DNA of 64,000 nt from Devosia sp. (GTDB lineage Bacteria; Pseudomonadota; Alphaproteobacteria; Rhizobiales; Devosiaceae), in contig NZ_JANQAH010000009.1 of the NCBI RefSeq assembly GCF_024707125.1, forward strand, positions 620,001 to 684,000, written 5' to 3'. The stretch's first letter is position 1, and the number at the start of each line of letters is the position of its first letter. The notes beneath the pieces were generated by a model, which was not told the origin of the DNA, ran no database searches, and saw only the letters and a program-made list of their open reading frames with translations. The position numbers and the translations under genes were made by a program. Positions 23,209 to 34,630 of the stretch are shown piece by piece.

Positions 23209-25763
23209 TGCGTGCCTTGCTTGCCGCGGCCCGTGTCGGCCTCAAGGAAATGGCCGGCGACTGGGCCCGCTTTTCCCTTCTCATCATCTGCCTCGCCGTC
23301 GGCACCGCGCTGATCGCCGGCGTCTCTGCGGTTTCCTCGGCCATCACACGCGCCGTCGACCAGAACGCCGCCATGCTCATGGGCGGCGATCTCGAATTCA
23401 CCCGCTCCGATCGCGCGGCGAACGCCACCGAACTCGCCATCCTCGAACAGGCCGGCACGCTCGCCAGCGTCGTCGAGACCAATCTCGGCGCCGAATCCTT
23501 CACGGGCGAAGCCTTTGTCGACCTCGTCGCCGCTGGCCCCGGCTATCCCCTTCTCGGCGGCGTCGGCACCAGCGATAGCGAAGCCATGGTCACCCCCTTC
23601 AATGCCCTTGAAGAGCGCGACGGCATGTTCGGCGCCCTCGTCGATCCGGTCATGCTCGACCAGCTCGGCCTCACAACGGGCGACACCATCTCCATCGGCG
23701 GCACCGATTTCGAAGTCCGCGGCACCCTGACCGGCCTCCCCGATGGCCCCGTCCGCGGTTTCCGCCTCGGCCTTTCGGCCCTGCTGAGCACCGATGGGTT
23801 TGCTCATGTCTCCGACCGCACCTCGCCCCTTCCGGGCCTCGGCACCAATTTCCGCTACAAGCTTCTTCTCGCCTCCGGCGATACCGAAGCCGAACGCGAG
23901 CGGCTGACCGCCGAACTCGGCGATGCCGGCTGGGAAATCCGCTCCGCCCTCGACGGCCTCGGCCCCATGCTGCGCTATTATGAACTCTTCACCGGCTTCC
24001 TGATGGTCGTGGGCCTCGGCTCGCTCCTCATCGGCGGCGTCTCGGTCTGGAGCGTCATGTCCGCCTATATCGGCGAGCGCTCCGGCGTCATCGCCGTGCT
24101 CCGCAGCCTCGGCGCTTCGCGCTGGCGCGTGCTGGTCCACTTCCTCGTCCAGGTGCTCGCCCTCGGCCTCGTGGGCGTTGGCATCGGCATTGCCGTGGGC
24201 GTCACCATCGGCCTCGTCGTTCTCCCCGCAGTGGGTGAAGCCATCGGCATTCCGCTCGCGAGGGAACTCGACCTGCTCGCCGTTCTCGTCGCCGGCGCCG
24301 TCGGACTCCTCACCGCCTTCGCCTTTTCCTATCTGCCCCTCGTCCAGGCGCAGATGGTGTCCCCGGCCAATCTCTTCCGCTCAAAAGGCCTCGGCGCCCC
24401 GCGCATCGACTGGCGCAAATTTTTGGCGTCAGGCGAGCTCCTGCCTTTGGCTATCGCCGTGCTCCTTTTCTTCTGGCTGGCCGTGGTCCTCACAAACGAC
24501 CTCATTCTGGTTCTCGCCTTTGCCGGCTCCGCCATCGGCGCCGCCGTGCTCCTCCAGCTCGGCAGCCGCCTCGCCCTCATCGGCCTCGCAAAACTCCCAG
24601 CGGTCCGCTGGCGCCCGCTGCGCCAGTCGCTCCGCGCCATCATCGGCACCACCCGCAATTCCTCGGCCGTCGTCACCGCCGTTGGCCTCGCCATGGTGAT
24701 CCTCGTCGTCGTGCAGGTCCTCGCCATCAACCTCCGCAACGAATTCCTCGGCGCTTCGGTCTTCGACGCTCCGACCCTCGTCGCCTCCGATCTCTTCCCC
24801 GACGAAATGCAGACGCTCGAAGCCTCTGTCGGCCCCGAACACGGCATTGCCCTGGTCACCGCCACGCCCATGCTGCGCGGCACCGTTGTGACCATTGCCG
24901 GCAAGCCCATCGAGAACCTTGCCGCCAACGGCCCGGAAGCCGCCTTCCTGCTCTCGGGCGAAATCCCCATGACCTATCGCACGGTCCTCCCGCCAGCCTC
25001 GCGCCTTGTCGAAGGCCAATGGTGGCCCGCCGACTATACCGGTCCCGCCCTCGTCTCCCTGCACCAGAACCTGCGCCAGGGCCTTGGCGCCAAGATCGGC
25101 GACGAAATCACCTTCGAAATCTTCGGCGAGACGGTCACCGCCACCGTGGGCAATTTCCGCGACTACGCCTGGCAGGGCGGCATCGACTTCCTCGTCGCCT
25201 TTTCCCCCGGCGTCCTGGACATGTACCCCTCGACCATCCTCGCCGCCGTCACCGCCGAACCCGGCCGCGAAGAAGAGGTGCAACGCTTCCTCGCCAGTGA
25301 ATATGTCGACATCAAATTCATCGAGATCGGCGCGACGCTCACCCGCATCACCGAAGCCCTGAGCCAGCTCTCACTCGCCGTCGCAGCCGTGGGTGGCATC
25401 GCCGTCCTCAACGGCCTCCTCATCCTCATAGGCAGCCTCGCGGCCGGTCGCCGCCAGCGCGAATCCGACGCCGTGCTCAACAAGGTGCTTGGCGCCAAGC
25501 GCAGCGAAATCCTCGTTTCGGCGCTCATCCAGTTCCTTCTCCTCGCCGTCTTCGCCGCCCTGATCGCCATCCCCGCCGGGATTTTCACGGCCTGGCTCCT
25601 CACCCAGGTGCTGCTCAACGTCGCCTTCGCAGTCGATCCCGCCACCATCGGCATCGTCGTCGCCGGCCTCGTCGGCATGACCGCCATCCTCGGCGCCACG
25701 ACGCTCCTCCGCGTCCTCTCCATCCGCCCAGCCCTGCTGCTGCGCGAAATGTCGAGCGTGTAG
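23208..25763 (+). CDS. FtsX-like ABC transporter permease (YbbP type)
   Basis: An 851-residue membrane protein with a first helix near residues 20-45, a large periplasmic MacB-like domain (about 50-240), four helices in a first FtsX block (about 255-385; SVMSAYIGERSGVIAVLRSL), further helices and second periplasmic part (about 415-700), and a final FtsX block (about 715-840; RQRESDAVLNKVLGAKRSEI). This double-FtsX layout is that of YbbP. It would span the inner membrane and work with the ATPase encoded immediately upstream. Export of a lipid or another hydrophobic compound is a common proposal for the family, not shown here. A family C repeat begins nine bases after its stop. Confidence 0.9.
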   Translation: MRALLAAARVGLKEMAGDWARFSLLIICLAVGTALIAGVSAVSSAITRAVDQNAAMLMGGDLEFTRSDRAANATELAILEQAGTLASVVETNLGAESFTGEAFVDLVAAGPGYPLLGGVGTSDSEAMVTPFNALEERDGMFGALVDPVMLDQLGLTTGDTISIGGTDFEVRGTLTGLPDGPVRGFRLGLSALLSTDGFAHVSDRTSPLPGLGTNFRYKLLLASGDTEAERERLTAELGDAGWEIRSALDGLGPMLRYYELFTGFLMVVGLGSLLIGGVSVWSVMSAYIGERSGVIAVLRSLGASRWRVLVHFLVQVLALGLVGVGIGIAVGVTIGLVVLPAVGEAIGIPLARELDLLAVLVAGAVGLLTAFAFSYLPLVQAQMVSPANLFRSKGLGAPRIDWRKFLASGELLPLAIAVLLFFWLAVVLTNDLILVLAFAGSAIGAAVLLQLGSRLALIGLAKLPAVRWRPLRQSLRAIIGTTRNSSAVVTAVGLAMVILVVVQVLAINLRNEFLGASVFDAPTLVASDLFPDEMQTLEASVGPEHGIALVTATPMLRGTVVTIAGKPIENLAANGPEAAFLLSGEIPMTYRTVLPPASRLVEGQWWPADYTGPALVSLHQNLRQGLGAKIGDEITFEIFGETVTATVGNFRDYAWQGGIDFLVAFSPGVLDMYPSTILAAVTAEPGREEEVQRFLASEYVDIKFIEIGATLTRITEALSQLSLAVAAVGGIAVLNGLLILIGSLAAGRRQRESDAVLNKVLGAKRSEILVSALIQFLLLAVFAALIAIPAGIFTAWLLTQVLLNVAFAVDPATIGIVVAGLVGMTAILGATTLLRVLSIRPALLLREMSSV

Positions 25764-25771
25764 CCACCACA

Positions 25772-25857
25772 CGTCATCCTCGGGCTTGACCCGAGGACAC
25801 TTCACTTAGCGGGCGTGCGGCAAGTACAGAGCCCTCGGGTCAAGCCCGAGGGTGACG
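25772..25857. repeat. Inverted repeat, family C, copy 2
   Basis: CCTCGGGCTTGACCCGAGG and CCTCGGGTCAAGCCCGAGGG arms as at 408-493, including the shared ACACTTCACTT next to the left arm. It lies between the exporter permease and tex. Confidence 0.85.
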
Positions 25858-25958
25858 GGCCCGGATGCCACCTTTCCACACCCTCTCCCCCTCATGATTG
25901 GGTTTTCGCCCAAATCCCCATTATGGTCGCGCCAACTCGAATCCAGACTGGCTGACCC

Positions 25959-28268
25959 ATGGCGCTTCCCACCCCAAACCTTGCCACCCGCATTGCCCAG
26001 GAAATCGGCGCCAAGCCCGATCAGGCCAAGGCGGCAATCGAACTCCTCGATGGCGGCGCCACCGTCCCCTTCATCGCCCGCTACCGCAAGGAAGTGACCG
26101 GCGGCCTTGATGACACCCAACTCCGCAATCTCGAAGAGCGCCTCGGCTATCTCCGCGAACTCGACGCTCGCCGCGACGCGATCCTGAAATCCATCACCGA
26201 GCAGGGCAAGCTCACTCCCGATCTCGCCGCCGCCCTCGCCGCCGCCCCCACCAAGGCCGAGCTCGAAGACATTTATTTGCCATTTAAGCCCAAGCGCCGC
26301 ACCAAGGCCGAAATCGCCCGCGAACGCGGCCTCGGCCCCCTGGCCGAAGCCATCCTTGCCGATCGTCGCCTCGTCCCCGCCGACCTCGCTGCCACCTATC
26401 TCAACGACGACATTCCCGACGTAAAAGCCGCCCTCGATGGCGCCCGCGATATCATCGTCGAACAGATGGCCGAAAACGCCGACCTCGTCGGGCGCCTGCG
26501 CACCTATATGAAGGACCGCGCCACCCTCCGCGCCAAAGTCATCGACGGCAAACAGGAAGCCGGCGCAAAATTCTCCGACTATTTTGACCACACGGAGCGC
26601 TGGGCCACGGCGCCCAGCCATCGCGCCCTCGCCATGCTGCGCGGCCGCAACGAGGAAGTCCTCTCCGTCGATATCGAAGTCGATGCCGACGACACCTCGG
26701 TGGTAAAGCCCGCCGTCCGCATGGTGGCTTCGGCCTACCAGATCGGCGGCAGTCTTCCGGGCGACAAGTGGCTCCTCGAAGTCGCCGGCTGGGCCTGGCG
26801 CACCAAACTCTATGTGCACCTCTCGCTCGATCTCATGCGTGACCTGCGCGAACGCGCCGACGACGAGGCCATCACCGTCTTTGCCCGCAATTTGAAGGAC
26901 TTGCTGCTCGCCGCCCCCGCCGGCTCCCGCGCCACCATGGGCCTCGATCCCGGCATCCGCACCGGCGTAAAGGTCGCCATTGTCGACGGCACCGGCAAAG
27001 TGCTGGCCACCTCGACCGTCTATCCCTTCCCGCCGCGCAACGACGTCACCGGCACCCAGGTCGAACTGGCAAAACTCATCCGCGCTCACAATGTCGAACT
27101 GATCGCCATCGGCAACGGCACCGGCTCGCGCGAGACCGAAAAACTCGTCGCCGAAATGCTGGCCCACATGCCCGCGCCAAAGCCGCTCAAGGTGATCGTC
27201 TCCGAAGCCGGCGCCTCGGTCTATTCCGCCTCCGAATTGGCCGCCGCCGAGTTCCCCGGCCTCGACGTGTCCTTGCGCGGCGCCGTCTCCATCGCCCGCC
27301 GCCTGCAGGACCCCCTTGCGGAACTGGTCAAGATCGAGCCTAAGAGCATCGGCGTCGGCCAATACCAGCACGACGTCGATCAGTACCGTTTGGCAAAATC
27401 GCTCGATGGCGTGGTGGAAGACGCGGTGAACGCCGTCGGCGTCGATCTCAACACCGCCTCCGCGCCGCTCCTCGCCCGCGTCTCCGGCCTCGGCGCCTCC
27501 ATCGCCGAATCCATCGTCGCCCATCGCGATGCCAATGGCCCCTTCAAGACGCGAAAAGACCTGCTCTCGGTCGCCCGACTCGGTCAGCGCACGTTTGAGC
27601 AGGCCGCCGGTTTCCTCCGCATCCCCAACGGCACCGAACCGCTCGACGCTTCCTCGGTCCACCCCGAAGCCTATGGCGTTGCCAGAAAAATCGTCGCCGC
27701 CTGCGGCCGCGACGTCCGCGCCCTGATGAGCGACTCTTCCGCTCTGAAAACCTTGGACCCGCGCGTCTTCGTCGACGAGCGTTTTGGTCTCCCCACCGTC
27801 CGCGACATCATCGGCGAATTGGAAAAGCCCGGCCGCGACCCGCGCCCCGCCTTCAAGACGGCGACCTTTGCCGACGGTGTTGATGACATCAAGCACCTCA
27901 AACCCGGCATGCAGCTCGAAGGCACCGTCACAAATGTCGCCGCCTTCGGCGCCTTCGTCGACATCGGCGTGCACCAGGACGGCCTCGTCCACGTTTCGCA
28001 ACTTGCCGACAAGTTCGTCAAAGACCCGCATGAGGTCGTGAAGGCAGGCGACGTCGTAAAAGTGACGGTTGTCGAAGTCGACGTCCCCCGCAAACGCATC
28101 GGCCTCACCATGCGCCGCGACGGCGGCACTTCGGCCCGCGAAATCCGCCCGGAACAAACCCGCCCCGCCGGCGGCCGCCCCCAACAACAGCGCCCGGAAC
28201 AGAAGCCCAAGGGTGGCGATCAGGGCGCCTTTGGTGCCCTACTCAGTGCTGCAATGAAGAAGAAATAG
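25959..28268 (+). CDS. tex: Tex family RNA-binding protein
   Basis: A 769-residue protein with the complete Tex layout: N-terminal helical Tex domain (about residues 1-300; [37 protein letters not shown]), a YqgF/RNase H-like domain (about 325-460; [17 protein letters not shown]), a helix-hairpin-helix region (about 490-560; [20 protein letters not shown]) and a C-terminal S1 domain (about 645-715; [20 protein letters not shown]). A basic Gln/Arg/Pro tail follows. Tex binds nucleic acid and has been linked to transcription and stress. It stands alone between repeats. Confidence 0.95.
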   Translation: MALPTPNLATRIAQEIGAKPDQAKAAIELLDGGATVPFIARYRKEVTGGLDDTQLRNLEERLGYLRELDARRDAILKSITEQGKLTPDLAAALAAAPTKAELEDIYLPFKPKRRTKAEIARERGLGPLAEAILADRRLVPADLAATYLNDDIPDVKAALDGARDIIVEQMAENADLVGRLRTYMKDRATLRAKVIDGKQEAGAKFSDYFDHTERWATAPSHRALAMLRGRNEEVLSVDIEVDADDTSVVKPAVRMVASAYQIGGSLPGDKWLLEVAGWAWRTKLYVHLSLDLMRDLRERADDEAITVFARNLKDLLLAAPAGSRATMGLDPGIRTGVKVAIVDGTGKVLATSTVYPFPPRNDVTGTQVELAKLIRAHNVELIAIGNGTGSRETEKLVAEMLAHMPAPKPLKVIVSEAGASVYSASELAAAEFPGLDVSLRGAVSIARRLQDPLAELVKIEPKSIGVGQYQHDVDQYRLAKSLDGVVEDAVNAVGVDLNTASAPLLARVSGLGASIAESIVAHRDANGPFKTRKDLLSVARLGQRTFEQAAGFLRIPNGTEPLDASSVHPEAYGVARKIVAACGRDVRALMSDSSALKTLDPRVFVDERFGLPTVRDIIGELEKPGRDPRPAFKTATFADGVDDIKHLKPGMQLEGTVTNVAAFGAFVDIGVHQDGLVHVSQLADKFVKDPHEVVKAGDVVKVTVVEVDVPRKRIGLTMRRDGGTSAREIRPEQTRPAGGRPQQQRPEQKPKGGDQGAFGALLSAAMKKK

Positions 28269-28288
28269 GACTGGGCTCAGCAATCATC

Positions 28289-28320
28289 GTCATTGCCCGG
28301 CTTGTCCGGGCAATCCATCT
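28289..28320. repeat. Inverted repeat, family D half-element, copy 1
   Basis: CGTCATTGCCCGGCTTGTCC and its mirror GGGCAATCC form a hairpin (TTGCCCGG...CCGGGCAA). Related hairpins occur at 34728-34761 and 45748-45837. Confidence 0.65.
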
Positions 28321-28344
28321 TGCCAGACTAGCCTCACCCACAGC

Positions 28345-28408
28345 GTCATTCCCGCGAAAGCGGGAATCCTGCACTTGAAACGGAGATTCCCGCTTTCGCG
28401 GGAATGAC
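28345..28408. repeat. REP-like inverted repeat, family A, copy 4
   Basis: Symmetric version: both arms are of the GGGAATC type (GTCATTCCCGCGAAAGCGGG and CCCGCTTTCGCGGGAATGAC). It lies between the convergent tex and kinase genes. Confidence 0.9.
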
Positions 28409-28436
28409 GCTGTGAGAGTCTAAGTTGCCGTGGCCC

Positions 28437-29375
28437 TCAAGCCAGTCCCGTATTCCCAGCCAGCGCCGCCCGCCATTCCGACGACACATCCGTCTGCATC
28501 CGCGCCGCTGCCAGCGCCGCATCGGCCTCGGGGAAAATCACCTCGTGTCCCGCCAGCGCTTCGACAATCGCCTGACGAATCCCCGGCAGCGCCAAGACGC
28601 CACCGACAAACCCAATCGGCCTCTGTCCAACCCGCCCCGTCAGCGCCGAACCCATCAGCGCCAGTTCGCGCCCGGCTGAAGCCAAAATCTCCCGCGCGAT
28701 CAGATCGCCACGCTCCGCCGCGGCCCCAACGGCCACCGACAGCGTCCCGATCCGCCCACGATCGCCGCCATAGACGAATTCGCGCACCATATGCCATTCG
28801 ACACTGCCCAGTCGCTTGGCGATCTCGTCCGCCAATACGACAACGCCGGTAAACGACCCATCATGGTCCAGCCGCCGAAACAGCGTATCGAGCGCTTTGA
28901 GCGCAATCCAGCTCCCCGACCCCGCATCATCGATGAGAATTCCCCGCCCACCGACGCGCACATAAGCGTCGCCTGTGCCGATGTGGAGCCCGATCGACCC
29001 CGTTCCCGCCGAGATCAGATGCCCTTCGCCCGGCTTGAAGATCGAGGCATAGGCCAGCGTCATATCGTCGACGGTAATGCAGCTTTCCGCCGCCACGCCG
29101 AAAAACTCGACCAACTGCTCACGCAGCAATCCGGAAACCCCGACCCCAAATCCCGTCAGCCCCGTCGTCGCCGATTTCGCCGAAAACCCATGCGCCTTGA
29201 GGTCACCGGCAATAGCGCCGAGCGCTGTGCGCAGCCGTTCCTTCTCGACCGGATTGAACAGATGCCCCGTTGCGCCCGATGTCTTTCCGCGCGCCAAGAC
29301 AGCGCCGGAATCGTCACAAGCCACCCAGCGGCTGGCCGTGCCGCCGACATCGACCCCGAGATGCATGGCCGTCAT
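28437..29375 (-). CDS. Amino-sugar kinase, BadF/BadG/BcrA ATPase family
   Basis: A 312-residue kinase of the sugar kinase/Hsp70/actin fold. Phosphate 1 motif is HLGVDVGGTASRWVACDDSG (about residues 5-24), the adenosine/phosphate 2 region includes ISAGTGSIGLHIG, and a late FVGGVLALPGIRQAI is present. N-acetylglucosamine kinases and Clostridium MurK (MurNAc/GlcNAc kinase) belong to this family. In this locus, with NanE, an importer and divergent MurQ, the likely reaction is 6-phosphorylation of MurNAc, GlcNAc or ManNAc. The start overlaps the nanE stop, so it is the last gene of the importer operon. Confidence 0.85.
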   Translation of the reverse strand: MTAMHLGVDVGGTASRWVACDDSGAVLARGKTSGATGHLFNPVEKERLRTALGAIAGDLKAHGFSAKSATTGLTGFGVGVSGLLREQLVEFFGVAAESCITVDDMTLAYASIFKPGEGHLISAGTGSIGLHIGTGDAYVRVGGRGILIDDAGSGSWIALKALDTLFRRLDHDGSFTGVVVLADEIAKRLGSVEWHMVREFVYGGDRGRIGTLSVAVGAAAERGDLIAREILASAGRELALMGSALTGRVGQRPIGFVGGVLALPGIRQAIVEALAGHEVIFPEADAALAAARMQTDVSSEWRAALAGNTGLA

Positions 29376-30043
29376 TCCGGCACGCCATCCCTGACGAACA
29401 TTTTGGTGATTTCGCGCGGATTGGTGATCATCGTGCCCACCACAACGGCGTGAGCGCCGGCTTCAAAGCCGCGCTTCACCCATTCGGGCGTATTGTAGCG
29501 GCCCTCGGCCACCACGGGAACGTTCAGCCGCTGAGCGAGCTTTTCCAGCAAGTCGAGGTCCGGATGCGCCGGCTTGGGCTCGGTATATTCCGTATAGCCC
29601 GACAGCGTCGTCGCCACATAAGTCGCGCCCCAATCGGCCGCCGCAACGCCCTCTTCAAACGTGGAAATGTCAGCGAAAACCTCCGCCTTCAGCTCCTCGC
29701 GAATGCGCCGCACCAGCACTTCCGGGCTTTCCCCATTGCGCGGCCGCATGGTGCAATCGAGCGCCACGATCTCCGCCCCCGCCTCGACAATCGCCGCCGC
29801 AGCGTCGAAATCGGGCGTGATGTAAACCGGATACTCGTCCGAAAACACCTTGTGAATGCCAATCACCGGCAGGTCCGCGCCCTTCACGGCGCGAATATCT
29901 GCCGGCCCATTGGCCCGCAATCCCTTGGCTCCGCCATCGCGCGCCGCCAGCGCGGTGGCGCCCATGAACACGGGGCCATGGAGCGGATTGTCGGCCCGCG
30001 CCTGGCAGGAAACGATCAGGCCTTTGGGCAGCGCAAGATTCAC
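29372..30043 (-). CDS. nanE: N-acylglucosamine-6-phosphate 2-epimerase (NanE)
   Basis: A 223-residue TIM-barrel enzyme interconverting N-acetylmannosamine-6-P and N-acetylglucosamine-6-P. LIVSCQARADNPLHGPVFM, VIGIHKVFSDEYPVYITP (with the catalytic Lys), IVALDCTMRPR, YVATTLSGYTEYT and VPVVAEGRYNTPE (catalytic Glu) all match NanE. It lets ManNAc-derived phosphate enter the GlcNAc-6-P pool. Overlaps neighbours by four bases on both sides. Confidence 0.93.
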   Translation of the reverse strand: MNLALPKGLIVSCQARADNPLHGPVFMGATALAARDGGAKGLRANGPADIRAVKGADLPVIGIHKVFSDEYPVYITPDFDAAAAIVEAGAEIVALDCTMRPRNGESPEVLVRRIREELKAEVFADISTFEEGVAAADWGATYVATTLSGYTEYTEPKPAHPDLDLLEKLAQRLNVPVVAEGRYNTPEWVKRGFEAGAHAVVVGTMITNPREITKMFVRDGVPE

Positions 30044-30903
30044 TTCACCGCTCCCGAAGTCATGCCGGCAATGAACTGCTTGGACAAGACGATATAGATG
30101 AGAATGATCGGTGCGGTCGAGAGGGTCAAGCCCGAGAACAGCACGCCCCAGTCGGTGGTATATTCGCCCATAAAGGTCGTCAGACCCTGCGGCAGCGTCT
30201 TCAGGTTATCGTTCTGGATGAAAACCAGCGGGAAAAAGAAGTCGTTCCAGATCGGCACGACATTCTGGATGCCGGCAATCACCATGGCCGGGCGCACCAG
30301 CGGCAGCATGATCGCCCACATGATCCGCGCCTCGCTCGCCCCATCCATTCGGGCGGCATCTTCCAGCTCATTGGGGAGGCTGCGGATAAAGCCGGTCATG
30401 ATGAACACGGTCGTTGGCAGGCCCATGGCCGTATAGACGAAGATCAGCGAGAGCTGATTGTTGAGGATGGACAGGTCCCGCATCAGCATGAACAGCGGAA
30501 TGATCGCCAGTTTTAGCGGCAGCGTCAGCCCCGCCAAAAAGAACATCAGGATGAAACTGGAGCCGGTAAAGGCATAGCGCCCCAGCGCATAGGCCGCCAT
30601 GGTCCCAAGCGTCAGGATCAGCACCATCGAAGCGCCGGTCACGACGAACGAATTCAGCAGATAGCGCAGAAAATTCGTCTCGCTCCAGATTTTCACGAAG
30701 TTGGCCACCTGCGTGAAATCGGGAAGCCCAAACGGCGACTTGAAAATCTCCGGCGTCGTCTTGAAGGCTGAAAACACCATGATGACGATCGGCGCCAGCA
30801 TCAGCACCGTATTGGCGATCAGGATGATCTGCAGCATGCCGTCGCGCCCCAGCGTCGCGAACAGGCCCTTGCGGTCATAGTAATTGGTCGCAGCCGCACT
30901 CAT
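30040..30903 (-). CDS. Carbohydrate ABC transporter permease (MalG type)
   Basis: A 287-residue permease with six predicted helices. The EAA loop is ELEDAARMDGASEARIMWAI (about residues 175-195), the contact site with the ATPase. It pairs with the MalF-type permease encoded just upstream. The four-base overlaps with nanE and with that gene show a single operon. Amino-sugar specificity is inferred from the linked genes. Confidence 0.92.
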   Translation of the reverse strand: MSAAATNYYDRKGLFATLGRDGMLQIILIANTVLMLAPIVIMVFSAFKTTPEIFKSPFGLPDFTQVANFVKIWSETNFLRYLLNSFVVTGASMVLILTLGTMAAYALGRYAFTGSSFILMFFLAGLTLPLKLAIIPLFMLMRDLSILNNQLSLIFVYTAMGLPTTVFIMTGFIRSLPNELEDAARMDGASEARIMWAIMLPLVRPAMVIAGIQNVVPIWNDFFFPLVFIQNDNLKTLPQGLTTFMGEYTTDWGVLFSGLTLSTAPIILIYIVLSKQFIAGMTSGAVK

Positions 30904-31820
30904 AGCTGGATCTCCCGGGCCCGCAGCCGCGTGGTGATGACACCCGCAACGATCGCAATGAAGATGAAGATCAACACAGCCAGCGCCGAGCCGAGCCCAA
31001 AGTCCTGCTGCCCGGCCGACACATTGCCAAAGGCCGTGCGGTAGAAATAAAGCCCCAGCACGTCGGTCGAGCCAAACGGCGAGCCATCGAGACCGCCCAT
31101 GATATAGGGCAGCTCAAACCAGTTGAACGCGCCGACAAAGAGCAGCGTGAACACAATGGTCGCGCTCGGCGCCACCAGCGGCCACACGATTTTCGTGATT
31201 TTCACCCACTCGCTCTCGGTCTCCATGCGCACGGCATCGAGAATTTCGCTCGGGATGCGCTGCATGCCGGCAAGGAAGACGAGCGTGGGAAAACCAACCA
31301 TATGCCAGGCCTGCGCCACGATGATGCTACCGAGCGCCGTGCCCGATTGCCCGAGCCACGGTTGCGCCAGCCAACCAAGCCCGATCCCCTTGAGCGTGAT
31401 GTTCACGACGCCAAAGAGCGGGTGGTAAAAGAGCTTGAAGAGATAGGCGACGATGATGGTGGAGAGCACCACCGGCAGAAACACCGCAATCCGGTGAAAG
31501 CGCGCGCCGGGCAATTCGCGCCAGAGCGCATAGGCGAGGATGAACCCCAGCCCGTTCTGCAGCACCATCAGCGCGAAGAAGACGATGACATTGTTCTTGA
31601 AGGCATTTATCGTCCAGCTGCGATAGGGCTCGACGAACAGCACCGTATGGAAATTTTCGAGGCCGACAAAGTCGAGCCGCTTGAGACCCTGCCAATCGAA
31701 GAAGGCATAGGCGAAAGCCGAAACAATGGGATAGACGATAAAGAGAGCCACAAAGGCCAGTGGCGGCACGATGAGCGCGGTGATCCAGAGGCCGCGGCCT
31801 GTCATCCGAAGTTGGGGCAC
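30900..31820 (-). CDS. Sugar ABC transporter permease (MalF type)
   Basis: A 306-residue permease with six helices and an EAA-type loop (IPSEILDAVRMETESEWVKI, about residues 190-210). The annotated GTG start has no clear ribosome binding site; an ATG at 31805 is equally possible. A complex inverted repeat lies between it and the binding-protein gene, which may lower expression of downstream genes relative to the binding protein. Confidence 0.9.
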   Translation of the reverse strand: MPQLRMTGRGLWITALIVPPLAFVALFIVYPIVSAFAYAFFDWQGLKRLDFVGLENFHTVLFVEPYRSWTINAFKNNVIVFFALMVLQNGLGFILAYALWRELPGARFHRIAVFLPVVLSTIIVAYLFKLFYHPLFGVVNITLKGIGLGWLAQPWLGQSGTALGSIIVAQAWHMVGFPTLVFLAGMQRIPSEILDAVRMETESEWVKITKIVWPLVAPSATIVFTLLFVGAFNWFELPYIMGGLDGSPFGSTDVLGLYFYRTAFGNVSAGQQDFGLGSALAVLIFIFIAIVAGVITTRLRAREIQL

Positions 31821-31857
31821 TTTTAGGGCTCGCTTTTGCGATGGAGCGAGTGGGAAT

Positions 31858-31981
31858 TTACCCCCACCCTTGATCCCTCCCCACGGGGAGGAGGGGGACT
31901 CAGGAACCGATATTTAGAACGCCTGACTTCAGACAATCACCGGCGCACCCCCCTTGTGGGGAGGGAATGAGGGTGGGGTCT
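31858..31981. repeat. Inverted repeat, family E (CCCCCACCCT...AGGGTGGGG)
   Basis: TACCCCCACCCTTGATCCCT and AGGGAATGAGGGTGGGGTCT form an imperfect 24-bp inverted pair around a centre that carries two further hairpins (CTCCCCACGGGGAGG and CCCCCTTGTGGGG). It lies in the middle of the amino-sugar operon, between binding protein and permease. Confidence 0.75.
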
Positions 31982-32014
31982 ACGCCCCACCCCCTCAGCG
32001 GAGGGAGATCCGCC

Positions 32015-33256
32015 TTACTTCTTGAACGGCTCGTACCAGGCGGCCAGGCCCGTGGTCAGGGCTTCACCGATGGCTTCCGGAGCGGTTTCGCCGGCAAACA
32101 GCTTCTGCATTTCGCCCTGGATCAGCACCGAGCCCGAGGGTTCGCCATAACGGAAGTGGGCGAGCATCAGGTAGGGGATCGAGGACTTGTTGAGGTCGTT
32201 GACTTCAGCCAGCAGCGGGTTGTCGAACGTCACGCCCGGAATGGTCGAGATGTTGTTCAGCGTATTGGCGAAAGCCTGGCCGAATTCCTGGCTCGCGAGG
32301 TAATTCAGGAACTTTACCGAAGCTTCCTTATTGGCGCCGGCGGCATTGGCTGCATAGCCGCCGTCGAAATAGAGGCCGACGAGCTTGGCATCTTCCGCCG
32401 TCTTGCCGGGAGCCGCGAAAACGCCGAGTTCGATATCCGGGTTCTGCGTCTTGAACGTCGCCAGTTCATAGGAACCGCCGATGAACATGCCGGCCATGCC
32501 CGAGGAGAACAGCTGCTGGGCCGAGGGGTAGTCGAGGCCGATAAAGCCGTCCGGGAAGTACTCGGCGGCAACGGCGGCCACTTCACCCAGCGCGCCGGTG
32601 AAACGGGCATCGGTGAAATCGGCAGTGCCGGCCATCAGCTCGTCATAGAACGCCTTGCCCATCAGCGAGGAGCCGAGGCCAAAGGTGACGGTTTCATTCT
32701 GCCAGGCGGTCGCGGTGCCGTTGGCAAACGGGATGACGCCGGCATCCTTGAGCTTCTGGGCCGCAGCCTTCAGCTCGTCCCAGGTCTGCGGCTCGGCAAT
32801 GCCGTTCGCGTCGAACAGGGCCTTGTTGTAGATCACGAGCTGGGTCTGGCTGGCGAAGGGCACGGCATAGGTGGTGCCGTCCGAGCGCATGCTTTCCGCG
32901 GCGATTGCCGGGGCAGCGAAATCGGCGAGAGCCGGCACGCTTTCGGTGGTCAGCGCTTCGAGGTAACCGGCCGAAGCAACGTTTTCCATGCCGCCATAGG
33001 CACGCACCATCATCACGTCGGGGCCAACGCCACCGGCGAGGGCGGTCGACAGAATGGTGTTGTAGTTGGCCGCTTCAAACGTCTCGAACTTGACGGTGAT
33101 GCCCGGGTTGGCTGCCTCGAACGTATCGATAAACGTTTCATAGGCAGCGCGGTCTTCCTGGCGCCAGCTCCAGAACGTCAGTTCCTGGGCAAAAGCCGGG
33201 GCTGCGACGAGCACGGCGCTGAGTGCGGCGCCGATGCGGATCAGATTGGTCTTCAT
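32015..33256 (-). CDS. Extracellular sugar-binding protein of the amino-sugar importer
   Basis: A 413-residue family 1 solute-binding protein. The signal peptide ends near residue 23 (LVAAPAFAQ). ELTFWSWRQEDRAAYETFID, GVGPDVMMVRAYGGMENVAS and TYAVPFASQTQLVIYNKALF are typical of carbohydrate-binding proteins of the MalE/UgpB class. The ligand is predicted to be an amino sugar such as MurNAc or GlcNAc because of the linked nanE, kinase and murQ genes. Confidence 0.9.
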   Translation of the reverse strand: MKTNLIRIGAALSAVLVAAPAFAQELTFWSWRQEDRAAYETFIDTFEAANPGITVKFETFEAANYNTILSTALAGGVGPDVMMVRAYGGMENVASAGYLEALTTESVPALADFAAPAIAAESMRSDGTTYAVPFASQTQLVIYNKALFDANGIAEPQTWDELKAAAQKLKDAGVIPFANGTATAWQNETVTFGLGSSLMGKAFYDELMAGTADFTDARFTGALGEVAAVAAEYFPDGFIGLDYPSAQQLFSSGMAGMFIGGSYELATFKTQNPDIELGVFAAPGKTAEDAKLVGLYFDGGYAANAAGANKEASVKFLNYLASQEFGQAFANTLNNISTIPGVTFDNPLLAEVNDLNKSSIPYLMLAHFRYGEPSGSVLIQGEMQKLFAGETAPEAIGEALTTGLAAWYEPFKK

Positions 33257-33306
33257 TGTGTTCCCTTCCCTTGAAAACTTCTGGATAGTTTTGATCCGGC
33301 CCTTTT

Positions 33307-34371
<1,065 letters not shown>

Positions 34372-34419
34372 GATGCCCTCCGCTAATCCCTCGATGCCCC
34401 CTCATGAGCACCTTGGGAT

Positions 34420-34434
34420 GGAATACTAAATTCC
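34420..34434. promoter_or_regulatory. RpiR/MurR operator candidate upstream of the importer operon
   Basis: GGAATACTAAATTCC is nearly palindromic and matches GGAATATTCTATTCC upstream of murQ (35768-35782) in 11 of 15 positions. A related AGAATAGAAAATTAC lies just beyond at 34450-34464. Confidence 0.55.
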
Positions 34435-34630
34435 AAAATTTGATCATGTCAAGAATAGAAAATTACATCAGGACTGTGACAGGTCATATTTTGGTAAGGC
34501 TTCGAACTGTCCCGCAGGGCAAATCGCTCCGGTGGAGCGATTTGAAGTGAGAAGGCCATGAGAGCTACGCTCGAATGGCGGGCGGGTAGGGGCTTCCGGC
34601 AATAACTACCGCTCTCCCCACCCACTCGGT

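Noticed and set aside
25806..28187. 793-codon open frame on the minus strand opposite tex
   Set aside because: It mirrors tex codon by codon in GC-rich DNA, is rich in Gly, Asp and Ala without any family motif, and tex has complete domains on the other strand.
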